64,000 bases of DNA, from contig NZ_JACHCC010000013.1 of assembly GCF_014207135.1 (NCBI RefSeq), positions 62,001-126,000 on the forward strand. The letters are read 5' to 3'. Positions 1 through 8,433 of the stretch are shown here, in pieces. The DNA comes from Pedobacter cryoconitis. Lineage in GTDB: Bacteria; Bacteroidota; Bacteroidia; Sphingobacteriales; Sphingobacteriaceae. The translations under genes were made by a program, and so were the position numbers. Positions within the stretch are counted from its first letter, which is position 1; the number at the start of each line of letters is the position of its first letter. Below the pieces are notes generated by a model, which had not been told where the DNA came from, ran no database searches, and saw only the letters and a program-made list of their open reading frames with translations.

Positions 1-1198
1 TTGCCTGGTTAAGATCTGCCAGTTTAAAGAAAAGCGGATACATACCAGCAAGACTTAATATCGGAGATTGTTTTTTTGTATGGATATTATAATCGGTAAA
101 CCAGGATTGTTGTGGTGACCAGCAATATTTCTGGATGCTTAGTTTTCTTTGCAATGCCAGAGATTTGAATAATTGTTCTTTGGTCCGATCTTTTTTAATC
201 TGGTAACACTTTTGAAGTGTTAGTTCAAGGTTATAGAGCAGGCAGTTTAAATCTACAGGAATAATCTGTGTGGTTTGAATAGTTTTAAGCTGTATCCCGT
301 CTGCCAGCCATCTGCTGCTGAAATCCCATCCGCTTTCTGCTGCGGATCTGATATCGCGATATATTTCAGGGTTTTTTGTTAATTGCTGCTGGCCGATCAG
401 AACGTCTTCTTTATAAGATTCCTGTCTTGGGATGTTTAGCTGATCGTAGTATCTGTTTAATTTACTGCCATCGGGCATGGTAACAACATGTCTGGTAGGA
501 GCAGACTGGTCCATCCAGTAGGCGTATTCTTTTTCAAGTGCAGGCAGATAATCAGTGTATACTTTATCGCCTTTGGCCTGGGAAAGAAGATTAATCATCA
601 GAGAGAAAAAAGGGGGTTGTGACCTGCTGAGATAGTAATTCCGGTTACCATTGGGAATATGACCATACTGATCGATCAGCCAGGCAAAATTTTTGATCAT
701 ATTTTCTGTAAGTTCATGCTCCCCGGAAACTTCCAGTCCCAGCATGGTAAAGTAACTATCCCAGTAATAAATCTCTCTGAAACGGCCACCAGGTACAATA
801 TAAGGGAATGGTAGATCCAGCAGGGTACTGTTGGCTACCTTTTGGGCAGGATTACGGCGTAAAGCAGTCCAAAGCTCGTTAATGTGACCTGCTACTGGTT
901 TATTTGCTGTGATAACAGTCTTTATAGCTGTGTCAGGGAGGATGAAGTTTTCTTTCACAAAGACCCTGGTATTAAAACCTGATTGACTAGCCTTTAACCT
1001 GATATAATCCTTCAGGATATCTGCAGGATCTCTCTTTGGAATACAATCCACAAATGTTTTACCGTCTTTAAGCACGTTCTGCATTTGTACATCTGCAAAT
1101 AATACTCCATATAGTTGATCGGGTGTTTGAATCTGCTGGGCAGAAACTTTTCCCAATTGCAGCCCTATAAACAGGATCAGTATAAGTTTACGCATCAT
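1..1198 (-). CDS. Periplasmic trehalase (alpha,alpha-trehalase, GH37), C-terminus cut by the window edge
   Basis: Hydrolyses trehalose to two glucoses. The reading frame is open from the start at 1198 to the window edge, giving about 399 residues. The N-terminus is a signal peptide (MMRKLILILFIGLQLGKVSA followed by QQ), so the enzyme is exported. The trehalase signature PGGRFREIYYWDSYF is readable near 760-805, followed by DQYGHIPNGNRNYYLSRSQP and later AESGWDFSSRW, all diagnostic of GH37. GH37 enzymes are usually 500-550 residues, so roughly a quarter is missing beyond the window. The second ATG at 1195 is an equally good start. It is the first gene of its transcript; metK lies downstream-to-upstream with a shared strong hairpin between them. 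Family assignment is very secure; the exact start is not. Confidence 0.93.
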   Translation of the reverse strand, partial: MMRKLILILFIGLQLGKVSAQQIQTPDQLYGVLFADVQMQNVLKDGKTFVDCIPKRDPADILKDYIRLKASQSGFNTRVFVKENFILPDTAIKTVITANKPVAGHINELWTALRRNPAQKVANSTLLDLPFPYIVPGGRFREIYYWDSYFTMLGLEVSGEHELTENMIKNFAWLIDQYGHIPNGNRNYYLSRSQPPFFSLMINLLSQAKGDKVYTDYLPALEKEYAYWMDQSAPTRHVVTMPDGSKLNRYYDQLNIPRQESYKEDVLIGQQQLTKNPEIYRDIRSAAESGWDFSSRWLADGIQLKTIQTTQIIPVDLNCLLYNLELTLQKCYQIKKDRTKEQLFKSLALQRKLSIQKYCWSPQQSWFTDYNIHTKKQSPILSLAGMYPLFFKLADLNQA

Positions 1199-1321
1199 AA
1201 TTCTATTATTTTGATTAATAATACGATTTAAAATGCGGTTTATTAATATAATCCGGTAATTCTCTGGGAGAGTATCAGAGTTGTGCTTTTGGCAAAACCA
1301 GGAATAAACTATCTTAAATAC

Positions 1322-1366
1322 ACAAATGCCCCAGGTTTTTCCTAAGAGAAAACCTGGGGCATTTGT
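1322..1366. terminator. Perfect 18-bp hairpin downstream of metK
   Basis: Bases 1322-1339 and 1349-1366 are perfect reverse complements with a 9-nt loop. It sits 19 bases past the metK stop and upstream of the trehalase gene. There is no long T-run after it on the minus strand, so it may act as a structural or weak terminator or an mRNA 3' end stabiliser. Confidence 0.7.
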
Positions 1367-1384
1367 GGGATAATGCTGGTCTGG

Positions 1385-2653
1385 TTACAGAGAGAATGCT
1401 TTTTTAACAGCGTCAACATGGTCTAATTTTTCCCATGTGAATAATTCTACAGTAATTTCTTTTTCAACACCGTTAGAAGCTTTGAATACTTTAGTGACAA
1501 CTTCATTTGTCTTTCCGAAGTGGCCGTAAGCAGCTGTTTCTGAGTAAATAGGATTTCTTAATTTCAGACGGGTTTCAATACCATAAGGAGTCATGTCGAA
1601 GATTTTTTCTACTTCTTTCGCAATTTCACCATCTGTCAGTAATTTACCGTCAGTTCCTTTTACATGGGCTGTTCCATAAGTATTTACATAAATACCCATA
1701 GGCTGAGCAACACCAATTGCATAGGAAACCTGTACTAAAACTTCGTCAGCAACACCTGCTGCTACTAAGTTTTTAGCAATATGTCTGGTTGCATATGCTG
1801 CCGAACGGTCAACTTTGGAAGGATCTTTTCCAGAAAAAGCTCCACCACCGTGAGCACCTTTACCACCATAAGTATCAACGATAATCTTTCTGCCGGTTAA
1901 GCCAGTGTCTCCATGCGGGCCACCGATAACAAATTTTCCGGTCGGATTGATATGATATTTGATATCCTTGTTGAATAACTTACTAAACTGAGGATATTGA
2001 CGTGATACACGTGGAATAAGAATATTGATGATGTCATCATTGATCTTCTTAAGCATAACCTGTTCTTCATCGAAATCATCGTGTTGTGTAGACACGACAA
2101 TAGAATCAATTCTTACAGGTTCGTTATTGTCATTATACTCCAGGGTAACCTGAGATTTTGCATCAGGACGCAAATAAGTGATTTCAGTGTTTTCGCGACG
2201 GATAGCTGCCAGTTCAATCAGAATTTTATGAGCAAGGTCCAATGCAAGAGGCATGAAGTTCTCAGTCTCTCTTGTGGCGTAACCAAACATCATTCCCTGA
2301 TCACCAGCTCCCTGGGTTGTTTTGTCTTCTTTGTCTACACCCTGGTTAATGTCAGGAGATTGCTCATGAATAGCCGATAATACACTACAAGAGTTACTAT
2401 CAAACATATATTCACCTTTAGTGTAACCAATTTTATTGATTACTTCTCTTGCAATCTTCTGCACATCAAGATATGCTTTTGATTTCACTTCTCCAGCCAG
2501 AAAAACCTGACCTGTCGTAACCAGAGTTTCGCAGGCAACTTTTGATTCCGGATCAAATGCTAAAAAATTATCAATTAGTGCATCCGAGATTTGATCTGCT
2601 ACTTTATCAGGATGACCTTCAGAAACAGATTCTGATGTAAATAAATATGACAT
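1385..2653 (-). CDS. metK: S-adenosylmethionine synthetase
   Basis: Makes S-adenosylmethionine from methionine and ATP in the cytoplasm. The 422-residue product has the N-terminal SEGHPDKVADQISDA motif (residues about 11-25), the GAGDQGMMFGYA signature, and the GGGAFSGKDPSKVDRSAAYA loop near residue 275, all standard for MetK. Length is slightly above the common 380-400 but normal for Bacteroidetes. The ATG at 2653 is preceded by a long A/T leader that carries a SAM-II-like riboswitch (2737-2808) and a good Bacteroidetes promoter (2815-2846), so expression is probably repressed when SAM is abundant. It is monocistronic by appearance, ending at the 1322-1366 hairpin. Confidence 0.98.
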   Translation of the reverse strand: MSYLFTSESVSEGHPDKVADQISDALIDNFLAFDPESKVACETLVTTGQVFLAGEVKSKAYLDVQKIAREVINKIGYTKGEYMFDSNSCSVLSAIHEQSPDINQGVDKEDKTTQGAGDQGMMFGYATRETENFMPLALDLAHKILIELAAIRRENTEITYLRPDAKSQVTLEYNDNNEPVRIDSIVVSTQHDDFDEEQVMLKKINDDIINILIPRVSRQYPQFSKLFNKDIKYHINPTGKFVIGGPHGDTGLTGRKIIVDTYGGKGAHGGGAFSGKDPSKVDRSAAYATRHIAKNLVAAGVADEVLVQVSYAIGVAQPMGIYVNTYGTAHVKGTDGKLLTDGEIAKEVEKIFDMTPYGIETRLKLRNPIYSETAAYGHFGKTNEVVTKVFKASNGVEKEITVELFTWEKLDHVDAVKKAFSL

Positions 2654-2736
2654 TTTAAATAATTAGTTTATTAATCAACAATTCTTTAAAATGGACAATG
2701 ACCCCGCATAAACAGGCAGTAAAAGGAAGTGTATGA

Positions 2737-2808
2737 ATGGTTAGCACTTTTTTTTACGTGGTTGCAATCCCGTTATGCAAGCATAACATCGCAAATCAGT
2801 CCACCTTT
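2737..2808 (-). ncRNA. SAM-II-like riboswitch in the metK leader
   Basis: On the minus strand the leader reads AGGTGG, ACTGATTTG, an inserted hairpin (GTTATG/CATAAC, loop CTTG), ATTGCAA, CCACG, an A-run, then GTGCTAACC. This matches the SAM-II layout known from alphaproteobacterial met genes: P1 strands (GTGG with CCAC), the CTGATTT loop segment, the ATTGCAA block just before the P1 3' strand, and GCTAA at the pseudoknot 3' side. The inserted 6-bp hairpin in the loop is extra compared with the minimal class. The predicted promoter ends only a few bases upstream, so the RNA starts with the aptamer. About 85 nt separate it from the metK ATG, so the control mechanism is not evident. Recognition is by eye from conserved blocks. 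Confidence 0.8.
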
Positions 2809-2814
2809 GGTATG

Positions 2815-2846
2815 CAAAATTACTATATATATTCAAAATAGTCAAA
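2815..2846 (-). promoter_or_regulatory. Bacteroidetes-type promoter of metK
   Basis: Minus strand carries TTTG (2843-2846), a 20-base spacer and TAATTTTG (2815-2822), matching the Bacteroidetes -33 TTTG and -7 TAnnTTTG elements. Predicted transcription starts immediately before the SAM-II-like aptamer. Confidence 0.75.
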
Positions 2847-2885
2847 AAATATCAATTATTTTGTGCCATAATTAAATCATATCCT

Positions 2886-3776
2886 TTGGGAAAGTCGAAC
2901 ATTCTATTTATTATTAATCCTATATCCGGGGGTAAGGACAAGTTAAAGATCCCTGCTATAATTGATGCAAATCTGGACCGGTCCAAGTTTAACCCCAATT
3001 ATAGTTTCACGGAATACATAGGACATGCTGCGGAGATAGCTGAAGAAGCTGCGAATAAGAATTTTGATATTATTGTTGCCGTAGGTGGCGATGGAACAAT
3101 CAATGAAATAGCCGCAAAAGTAATGCAGCAGCAAAAGATCCTTGGGATAATACCTTTTGGATCAGGAAATGGGCTGGCGAGATTTCTGAAGATCCCAATG
3201 AATACGGCGAAAGCAATACAGGTGCTGAATTCTCAGCATGTCATGAAAATAGATACAGGCACATTTAATGATAAGTTCTTTTTTAATATGGCAGGAATGG
3301 GATTTGATGCACATATCAGTTCTGTATTTGTGGGGAATAAAAAGAGAGGGTTGTCTGGCTATCTTAAGCTTGGATTTAAAGAAATGATCAATTATAAACC
3401 TGAAAAGTATCGTCTGCTGATTGACGGGGTTAGTTATACGCGGACTGCATTTGTCGTTAGTGTAGCCAATTCTTCTCAATATGGTAATAATGCGCATGTT
3501 TCTCCACATGCCTCAGTAACAGATGGTTTGCTGGACGTTTGTATCGTTAAATCGTTTCCTCTTTACAAGCTTCCTTTACTAGCTTATCATATGTTGAATG
3601 CAAGTACTGACCGTTCTGATATGGTAGAGATTATCCAGGGGAAAAATATTCAGATCACCAGAGCTGATGATGCAGCTATCCATATTGACGGAGAACCATT
3701 CTTTATGGGAAGGGAAATCGCAGTAAGTATTTCGCCCTTGTCTTTAAATGTAATTGTGCCTGAAGTGTTCAGGTAG
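2886..3776 (+). CDS. Diacylglycerol/lipid kinase family protein (YegS/DagK type)
   Basis: Predicted cytoplasmic or membrane-peripheral kinase phosphorylating diacylglycerol or a related lipid with ATP. The 296-residue protein opens with SNILFIINPISGG, has the catalytic-domain motif VAVGGDGTINEIA (near residue 65-77) and IIPFGSGNGLARFLKIP (near 95), then the C-terminal beta-sandwich with DGEPFFMGREI. Length fits the family (about 290-300). The start is a TTG at 2886; no in-frame ATG lies upstream and the next codons align with the usual start of the family, so TTG is preferred. It is divergent from metK, sharing a 230-bp A/T-rich region. Physiological lipid substrate cannot be told from sequence. 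Confidence 0.9.
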   Translation: MGKSNILFIINPISGGKDKLKIPAIIDANLDRSKFNPNYSFTEYIGHAAEIAEEAANKNFDIIVAVGGDGTINEIAAKVMQQQKILGIIPFGSGNGLARFLKIPMNTAKAIQVLNSQHVMKIDTGTFNDKFFFNMAGMGFDAHISSVFVGNKKRGLSGYLKLGFKEMINYKPEKYRLLIDGVSYTRTAFVVSVANSSQYGNNAHVSPHASVTDGLLDVCIVKSFPLYKLPLLAYHMLNASTDRSDMVEIIQGKNIQITRADDAAIHIDGEPFFMGREIAVSISPLSLNVIVPEVFR

Positions 3777-3786
3777 TCATCGTGAT

Positions 3787-3868
3787 GAGTGCATGGTGAG
3801 TGCATGGTAAGTGCATGGTAAGTCCATGTATTTTGAACTAGTTGAAAACACATGGACTTACCTTGCAC
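3787..3868. repeat. 11-bp tandem repeat array ending in an inverted copy
   Basis: Four consecutive 11-bp units start at 3787, 3798, 3809 and 3820 (gagtgcatggt, gagtgcatggt, aagtgcatggt, aagtccatgta). The last part (3811-3829) pairs with 3850-3868 as a 19-bp stem with one mismatch, so the array closes into a hairpin with a 20-nt loop. It lies between the lipid kinase stop and the SUI1 gene. There is no T-tract, so it is not an ordinary terminator. Confidence 0.85.
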
Positions 3869-3961
3869 CCAGGTTAAGATGAAGATGTACTCACACCAGG
3901 TTTTTGTCCCTCGTGCCTGAGTAATAACAAAAAAACAATACAAATCAATCATAATAAACAG

Positions 3962-4315
3962 ATGAATCCTAAGAAAAAATCATTAAGCGACCTGGGAGGG
4001 ATTATGTACTCTACCGATCCTTCTTTTAATTATGAGAGCGAGGAAGAAACAGCGTCTGAAGTCATAGCGAACAACCAGCAGGACCTGAGAGTGATGCTCG
4101 ACCGGAAGAACAGGGGTGGTAAAGCCGTTACACTGATTACTGGTTACCGGGGAAATGCTGAAGACCTGGATAAATTATCTAAAATGCTGAAGACGAAATG
4201 TGGGGTAGGCGGAAGTGCTAAAGACGGGGAGATTATTATACAGGGAGATTTCAGAGATAAGGTAGTTTTGATGCTTCAAAAAGAGGGATATAAAGTGAAA
4301 AAATCTGGCGGATAA
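3962..4315 (+). CDS. SUI1/eIF1-family translation factor (YciH-like)
   Basis: A 117-residue cytoplasmic protein whose C-terminal 75 residues form a SUI1 domain: GKAVTLITGYRG, then DLDKLSKMLKTKCGVGGSA, KDGEIIIQGDFRDKV and a terminal Lys-rich strand. This is the bacterial YciH version of eukaryotic eIF1, thought to affect start-codon fidelity on the ribosome. The N-terminal 40 residues are polar and acidic. Length is typical. The gene follows the 11-bp repeat hairpin and stands alone between the lipid kinase and pckA. Family call is secure; cellular role in Bacteroidetes is not established. Confidence 0.92.
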   Translation: MNPKKKSLSDLGGIMYSTDPSFNYESEEETASEVIANNQQDLRVMLDRKNRGGKAVTLITGYRGNAEDLDKLSKMLKTKCGVGGSAKDGEIIIQGDFRDKVVLMLQKEGYKVKKSGG

Positions 4316-4420
4316 TTCAGTTTGTATTTATCTGTAAATCAATTAGTTGCTTGTTAGTGTATATGCCACAATAAGTGAAATATTTCCTTTGGAATGATGT
4401 TTTTTGAATAAATATCTCCT

Positions 4421-4428
4421 TAGCTTTG
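4421..4428 (+). promoter_or_regulatory. Putative -7 element of pckA
   Basis: TAGCTTTG matches TAnnTTTG and lies 20 bases before the pckA ATG. No TTTG is found at the usual 18-20 base distance upstream, so only the -7 element supports this. Confidence 0.5.
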
Positions 4429-4448
4429 CCTAAACAAATAATCATTTT

Positions 4449-6053
4449 ATGAGCAAAGTTTTAATGCCTAAACCAGACTTATCACAGTTAAATTTGGGTA
4501 CTGATAATGCATACTATCAGTTAAGCGTACCGCAACTGGTAGAAGAAGCTATCATTAACGGAGAGGGTACGCTCTCATCTTCAGGTGCTTTAGCAATTGA
4601 CACGGGTAAATTTACCGGACGTTCACCTAAGGACAGATTTATAGTGCTGGATGATATTACGAAGGATTCAGTTTGGTGGGGTGATATCAATATCAAATTC
4701 AGTCAGTCAAATTTCGATTCGTTATTACAGAAAGTTTGTGAACATCTCAACAAAGACAAATTTTATGTGAGAGATGCTTATGCTTGTGCAGATGAGGCCT
4801 ATAAAATGAGCCTTAGGGTAATTACAGAAACTGCTTATCAAAATCTATTTGCTAACAACCTATTTCTGAGACCGGAAGAAGGAAAAGGTATTGAGAATCC
4901 TGAATGGACAATTATCGCTGCACCAGGCTTCCTGGCAGATCCAGAGATTGACGGAACACGTCAGGCTAATTTTTCTATCCTGAATTTCTCTAAAAAAATG
5001 ATCCTGATCGGTGGAACTGGTTACACTGGTGAAATCAAGAAGGGAATCTTCTCTGTACTGAATTTTATCTTACCGGAACTTAAGAATACTTTATCTATGC
5101 ATTGTTCGGCCAACGTTGGCGCTGATGGGGATACAGCTATTTTCTTCGGGCTTTCAGGTACTGGTAAGACTACGCTCTCAGCTGATCCTGCAAGAGGATT
5201 AATAGGCGATGACGAGCATGGATGGGGAGATTCGTCTGTTTTTAATTTCGAAGGTGGTTGTTATGCAAAATGTGTGGATCTGACAGCAGAAAAGGAACCA
5301 CAGATTTATGATGCGATTAAGTTCGGGTCATTACTGGAGAATATTAATTATTTCCCGGCGACCAGAGATGTCGATTATTCAAATATTGAAAAAACTGAAA
5401 ATACCAGGGTAGCATATCCTATTAATTATATTAATAATGCGGTTTTGCCTTCCATTGCTGGTATTCCTAAGAATATTTTCTTCCTGACGGCAGATGCATT
5501 TGGCGTTTTACCTCCATTATCAAAACTAACTCCTGGTCAGGCTATGTTTCATTTTATTTCGGGCTATACAGCTAAGGTAGCTGGTACTGAAGCTGGTGTA
5601 ACAGAACCTCAGGTAACTTTCTCAGCTTGCTTCGGAAAAGCATTTCTTCCATTGCATCCGACCAAATATGCGGAGTTGCTTGGAAAGAAAATGGAAGAAC
5701 ATCAGGTAAATGTCTGGTTGGTCAATACAGGATGGAGTGGCGGCGCTTATGGCGAAGGTAAGCGGATGAAGCTAAGTTATACCCGTGCATTGATTACAGC
5801 GGCTTTAAATGGCGAATTATCTGATGCAAACTTCACTGAACATCCGGTTTTCGGATTGTTAATGCCTGATGCTTGTCCGGGTGTGCCTTCAGAAATTCTG
5901 AGCCCAAGAAATACCTGGTCTGAAAAACAAAAATATGATCAAAAGGCAAACGAATTAGCTAAAGCGTTTATTGATAACTTTAGGCAGTTTGAGGAGTTCG
6001 CAAATGACGAAATCCTTAAATCACTCCCAAAAGTTGTCGAAATCACACTTTAA
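4449..6053 (+). CDS. pckA: Phosphoenolpyruvate carboxykinase (ATP)
   Basis: Converts oxaloacetate and ATP to phosphoenolpyruvate, CO2 and ADP, the entry step of gluconeogenesis. The 534-residue protein carries SGALAIDTGKFTGRSPKDRF near the N-terminus, the kinase P-loop GLSGTGKTTLSADP (about residues 233-246), the metal-binding IGDDEHGWGDSSVFNFEGG that follows it, and the late NTGWSGGAYGEGKRM motif. Length matches ATP-dependent PckA (about 530-540), not the GTP type. It has its own -7 promoter element and is closed by a strong intrinsic terminator at 6109, so it is probably monocistronic. Confidence 0.98.
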   Translation: MSKVLMPKPDLSQLNLGTDNAYYQLSVPQLVEEAIINGEGTLSSSGALAIDTGKFTGRSPKDRFIVLDDITKDSVWWGDINIKFSQSNFDSLLQKVCEHLNKDKFYVRDAYACADEAYKMSLRVITETAYQNLFANNLFLRPEEGKGIENPEWTIIAAPGFLADPEIDGTRQANFSILNFSKKMILIGGTGYTGEIKKGIFSVLNFILPELKNTLSMHCSANVGADGDTAIFFGLSGTGKTTLSADPARGLIGDDEHGWGDSSVFNFEGGCYAKCVDLTAEKEPQIYDAIKFGSLLENINYFPATRDVDYSNIEKTENTRVAYPINYINNAVLPSIAGIPKNIFFLTADAFGVLPPLSKLTPGQAMFHFISGYTAKVAGTEAGVTEPQVTFSACFGKAFLPLHPTKYAELLGKKMEEHQVNVWLVNTGWSGGAYGEGKRMKLSYTRALITAALNGELSDANFTEHPVFGLLMPDACPGVPSEILSPRNTWSEKQKYDQKANELAKAFIDNFRQFEEFANDEILKSLPKVVEITL

Positions 6054-6108
6054 ATCATTTTTTTTAAGGAAAAATTTGCATTTCAATTTTTTTTTAGTTT
6101 TCATTGTG

Positions 6109-6142
6109 AAAGATTGTCTCCGAACAGAGACAATCTTTTTTA
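6109..6142 (+). terminator. Intrinsic terminator of pckA
   Basis: A 12-bp perfect stem (6109-6120 with 6127-6138, loop cgaaca) runs into a T-tract. It lies 56 bases past the pckA stop. Confidence 0.88.
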
Positions 6143-6205
6143 ATATAGGCTTAGCGACGAAGATTTAGTGTTGAAAATCAAATTTACCTGGTAATGATAA
6201 TTTAA

Positions 6206-6235
6206 TTTGGAATTAAGATCAAAGTTGTAGATTTG
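6206..6235 (+). promoter_or_regulatory. Promoter of the exbB-exbD-tonB cluster
   Basis: TTTG (6206-6209), 18-base spacer, TAGATTTG (6228-6235): a full match to the Bacteroidetes promoter consensus. The predicted leader before exbB is about 93 nt and very A-rich. Confidence 0.78.
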
Positions 6236-6334
6236 TTATTGCAACATTTGATAATATTCGTCGTTGTGTGTATTACAGAATATTTAATATAAATTTAAAA
6301 AAAACAAAGTACTAAAAACTCAAAAACTAAAAAA

Positions 6335-7162
6335 ATGGCAAACGCACCAAAACCAACAACAGTTAAAAAGGAAAGCTCATCAGCTTCGAATCTATTCGCT
6401 ACACTTGTTATTCCAATTTGTATTATCATCGCGGCCCTGATCTATAAATTTGTTCTTGGTGACGCAAACAACTTCATTGACAATAATGTTGAGAATTTAC
6501 CAAAAATCGGTAACTACGCTGGTATGGCTTACAAAGGTGGACCAATCGTTCCGGTCTTAATGGGTATGCTTTTAATGGTAGTCGTATTCTCAGTTGAACG
6601 TTTTATCGTAATCGGAAAAGCAACTGGTACTTCTAGTTTAGATGCTTTTGTTAAAAAAGTACAAACTCTTTTAAACTCAAACAACATCGAAGCAGCTATG
6701 GCTGAGTGCGATAAACAACAAGGTTCTGTTGCTAACGTAATCAAGTCTGGTTTGAAAAAATATCGTGAGATGGAAGTTGAAGCTAACATGGACACTGATC
6801 AAAAATGTTTAGCTATCCAGAAAGATATCGAAGAAGCTACTACATTAGAAATGCCAATGTTAGAGCAAAACTTAACTGTAATTGCTACTTTAGTTTCAGT
6901 AGGTACATTAATGGGTCTGTTAGGAACAGTAACAGGTATGATTAAAGCGTTTGGTGGTTTAGGTGCTTCTGGTGCTCCGGATTCAGCTGCATTAGCAACT
7001 GGTATCTCTGAAGCCCTGATCAACACAGCTACTGGTATCGGTACTTCAACTTTAGCGATTATCATGTACAACATCCTGACTTCAAAAATTGATAAATTAA
7101 CTTATGCAATTGATGAAGCTGGTTTTAGCATCATCCAAACTTATGCTTCTACGCATAAATAG
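6335..7162 (+). CDS. exbB: MotA/TolQ/ExbB proton channel family protein
   Basis: Inner-membrane proton channel subunit that, with ExbD, powers TonB-dependent import across the outer membrane. The 275-residue protein has a Bacteroidetes-type N-terminal extension with one membrane segment (LFATLVIPICIIIAALIYKF, residues about 20-40), a second near 68-90 (GPIVPVLMGMLLMVVVFSVE), a cytoplasmic stretch, and the paired C-terminal segments (VIATLVSVGTLMGLLGTVTG, then EALINTATGIGTSTLAI) that line the channel. First gene of a cluster with two exbD genes and tonB; full promoter at 6206. Codon use is highly biased, suggesting strong expression. Confidence 0.95.
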   Translation: MANAPKPTTVKKESSSASNLFATLVIPICIIIAALIYKFVLGDANNFIDNNVENLPKIGNYAGMAYKGGPIVPVLMGMLLMVVVFSVERFIVIGKATGTSSLDAFVKKVQTLLNSNNIEAAMAECDKQQGSVANVIKSGLKKYREMEVEANMDTDQKCLAIQKDIEEATTLEMPMLEQNLTVIATLVSVGTLMGLLGTVTGMIKAFGGLGASGAPDSAALATGISEALINTATGIGTSTLAIIMYNILTSKIDKLTYAIDEAGFSIIQTYASTHK

Positions 7163-7248
7163 AAAATAATGTTATTTTTTTTTACCGGCTTTATGGAAAA
7201 CCGGAAGAATTAACATCATTATACAAAACATAAGTAATTTTTAAAATT

Positions 7249-7863
7249 ATGCCTAGAGCAAAGGTTCAAAGAAAGAGTACCTCGATTGATATGACCGCAA
7301 TGTGCGACGTGTCCTTCCTGTTGCTTACTTACTTTATTTTATCAGCAACTGCAAAACAACCCGATCCGTTGGATGTAAAACTTCCATCGTCATCATATAA
7401 GATCAAAGTTCCTGAAAAGGACATCGCTATTTTGACAATTGGCCAGGGTAAAGTGTTTTTTGAAGCGGCTGGACAGGATATTAAAGTAGCTACTCTGAAG
7501 AAAATTGGTGAGCAGTACAAGATCAATTTCACTCCGGAAGAGGAAAAACGGTTTAGTGTAATGGGTTCATTTGGTGTCCCAATCCAGAGTCTGAAACAGT
7601 TTGTCATGATGGACGGGCCTGCAAGAAAGAAATCAGGTCTGGAACAAGGTATTCCAACTGACTCTTTAAACAACCAATTAGCTGACTGGATCCTTCATTC
7701 GCGTCAGGCGGTAGCTGAGCTTCATCATGAAGGAATGAGAGTAAGTATCAAAGGAGACTCAGAAGAAGGTTACCCAGTTATCAAGAAGATTGTAGATATT
7801 CTTCAAAAACAAAAAATTAACAAATTCAGTTTAATCACCACTGCTGAGGGCGGTAGCAAATAA
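7249..7863 (+). CDS. exbD: Biopolymer transporter ExbD (first copy)
   Basis: A 204-residue single-pass inner-membrane protein of the ExbD/TolR family. The N-terminal DMTAMCDVSFLLLTYFILSA (about residues 14-33) is the ExbD transmembrane helix with the conserved proton-carrying Asp. The periplasmic part is longer than in Proteobacteria (about 140 residues family norm) because of an insertion in the middle, common in Bacteroidetes paralogues. Follows exbB by 86 bp and is 6 bp before the second exbD, so co-transcribed. Which ExbD copy is essential for TonB energising cannot be told here. Confidence 0.94.
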   Translation: MPRAKVQRKSTSIDMTAMCDVSFLLLTYFILSATAKQPDPLDVKLPSSSYKIKVPEKDIAILTIGQGKVFFEAAGQDIKVATLKKIGEQYKINFTPEEEKRFSVMGSFGVPIQSLKQFVMMDGPARKKSGLEQGIPTDSLNNQLADWILHSRQAVAELHHEGMRVSIKGDSEEGYPVIKKIVDILQKQKINKFSLITTAEGGSK

Positions 7864-7869
7864 AAAGAC

Positions 7870-8406
7870 ATGGCAGAATTAGATACCTCCAGTGGGGGTG
7901 GCAAGAAAGGTGGGAAAGTAAGGAGTAAGAAAGCATCTACGAAAGTAGATTTAACCGCGATGGTTGATTTAGCGTTCTTATTGATTACCTTCTTCATGTT
8001 GACCACCACGCTGAATAAACCGATCGCAATGGATATTGCCAAGCCAGATAAAGATGACAAGTCTGACGCGAGGCTTGAATTAAGGGCATCTCAAACGATG
8101 ACAATTTTATTGGGTAAAAACAATAAAGTAGCATGGTATATGGGAGAAGCTGGTAAATCAGCTCCTACAGTTCAAAGCTTCAGTGAGGTGAGAAAATCCA
8201 TACTGGAAAACAAACAAAAAGTACAGGCAGCGAGTGGCAAATCAATCGTTATGGTGATTAAGCCAACTTCAGGTGCTACTTATAAAAATTTCGTTGATAT
8301 CATGGATGAACTGGCAATTACCGGAATCAAATCGGCTCCTGCAATTGACGATGTAAACATCACTGATGCTGAAGTAACATTCCTGAAGCAACAAAAACTT
8401 TTATAA
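7870..8406 (+). CDS. exbD: Biopolymer transporter ExbD (second copy)
   Basis: A 178-residue ExbD/TolR family protein. After a basic, Gly/Lys-rich cytoplasmic start it has DLTAMVDLAFLLITFFMLTT, the conserved membrane helix with the functional Asp. The periplasmic domain ends with VDIMDELAITGIKSAPAIDD, usual for the family. It is separated from the first copy by only 6 bp and from tonB by 27 bp. The two copies differ clearly in sequence, so they are old paralogues that probably form a mixed or alternative complex with the single ExbB. Confidence 0.94.
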   Translation: MAELDTSSGGGKKGGKVRSKKASTKVDLTAMVDLAFLLITFFMLTTTLNKPIAMDIAKPDKDDKSDARLELRASQTMTILLGKNNKVAWYMGEAGKSAPTVQSFSEVRKSILENKQKVQAASGKSIVMVIKPTSGATYKNFVDIMDELAITGIKSAPAIDDVNITDAEVTFLKQQKLL

Positions 8407-8433
8407 TATTATTAACATTTTAAATAACAAGCA

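Noticed and set aside
3650..3952. Minus-strand open frame of 100 codons across the end of the lipid kinase gene and the 11-bp array
   Set aside because: It is antisense to a certain gene and its sequence has no recognisable motif; the array produces the open frame by chance.
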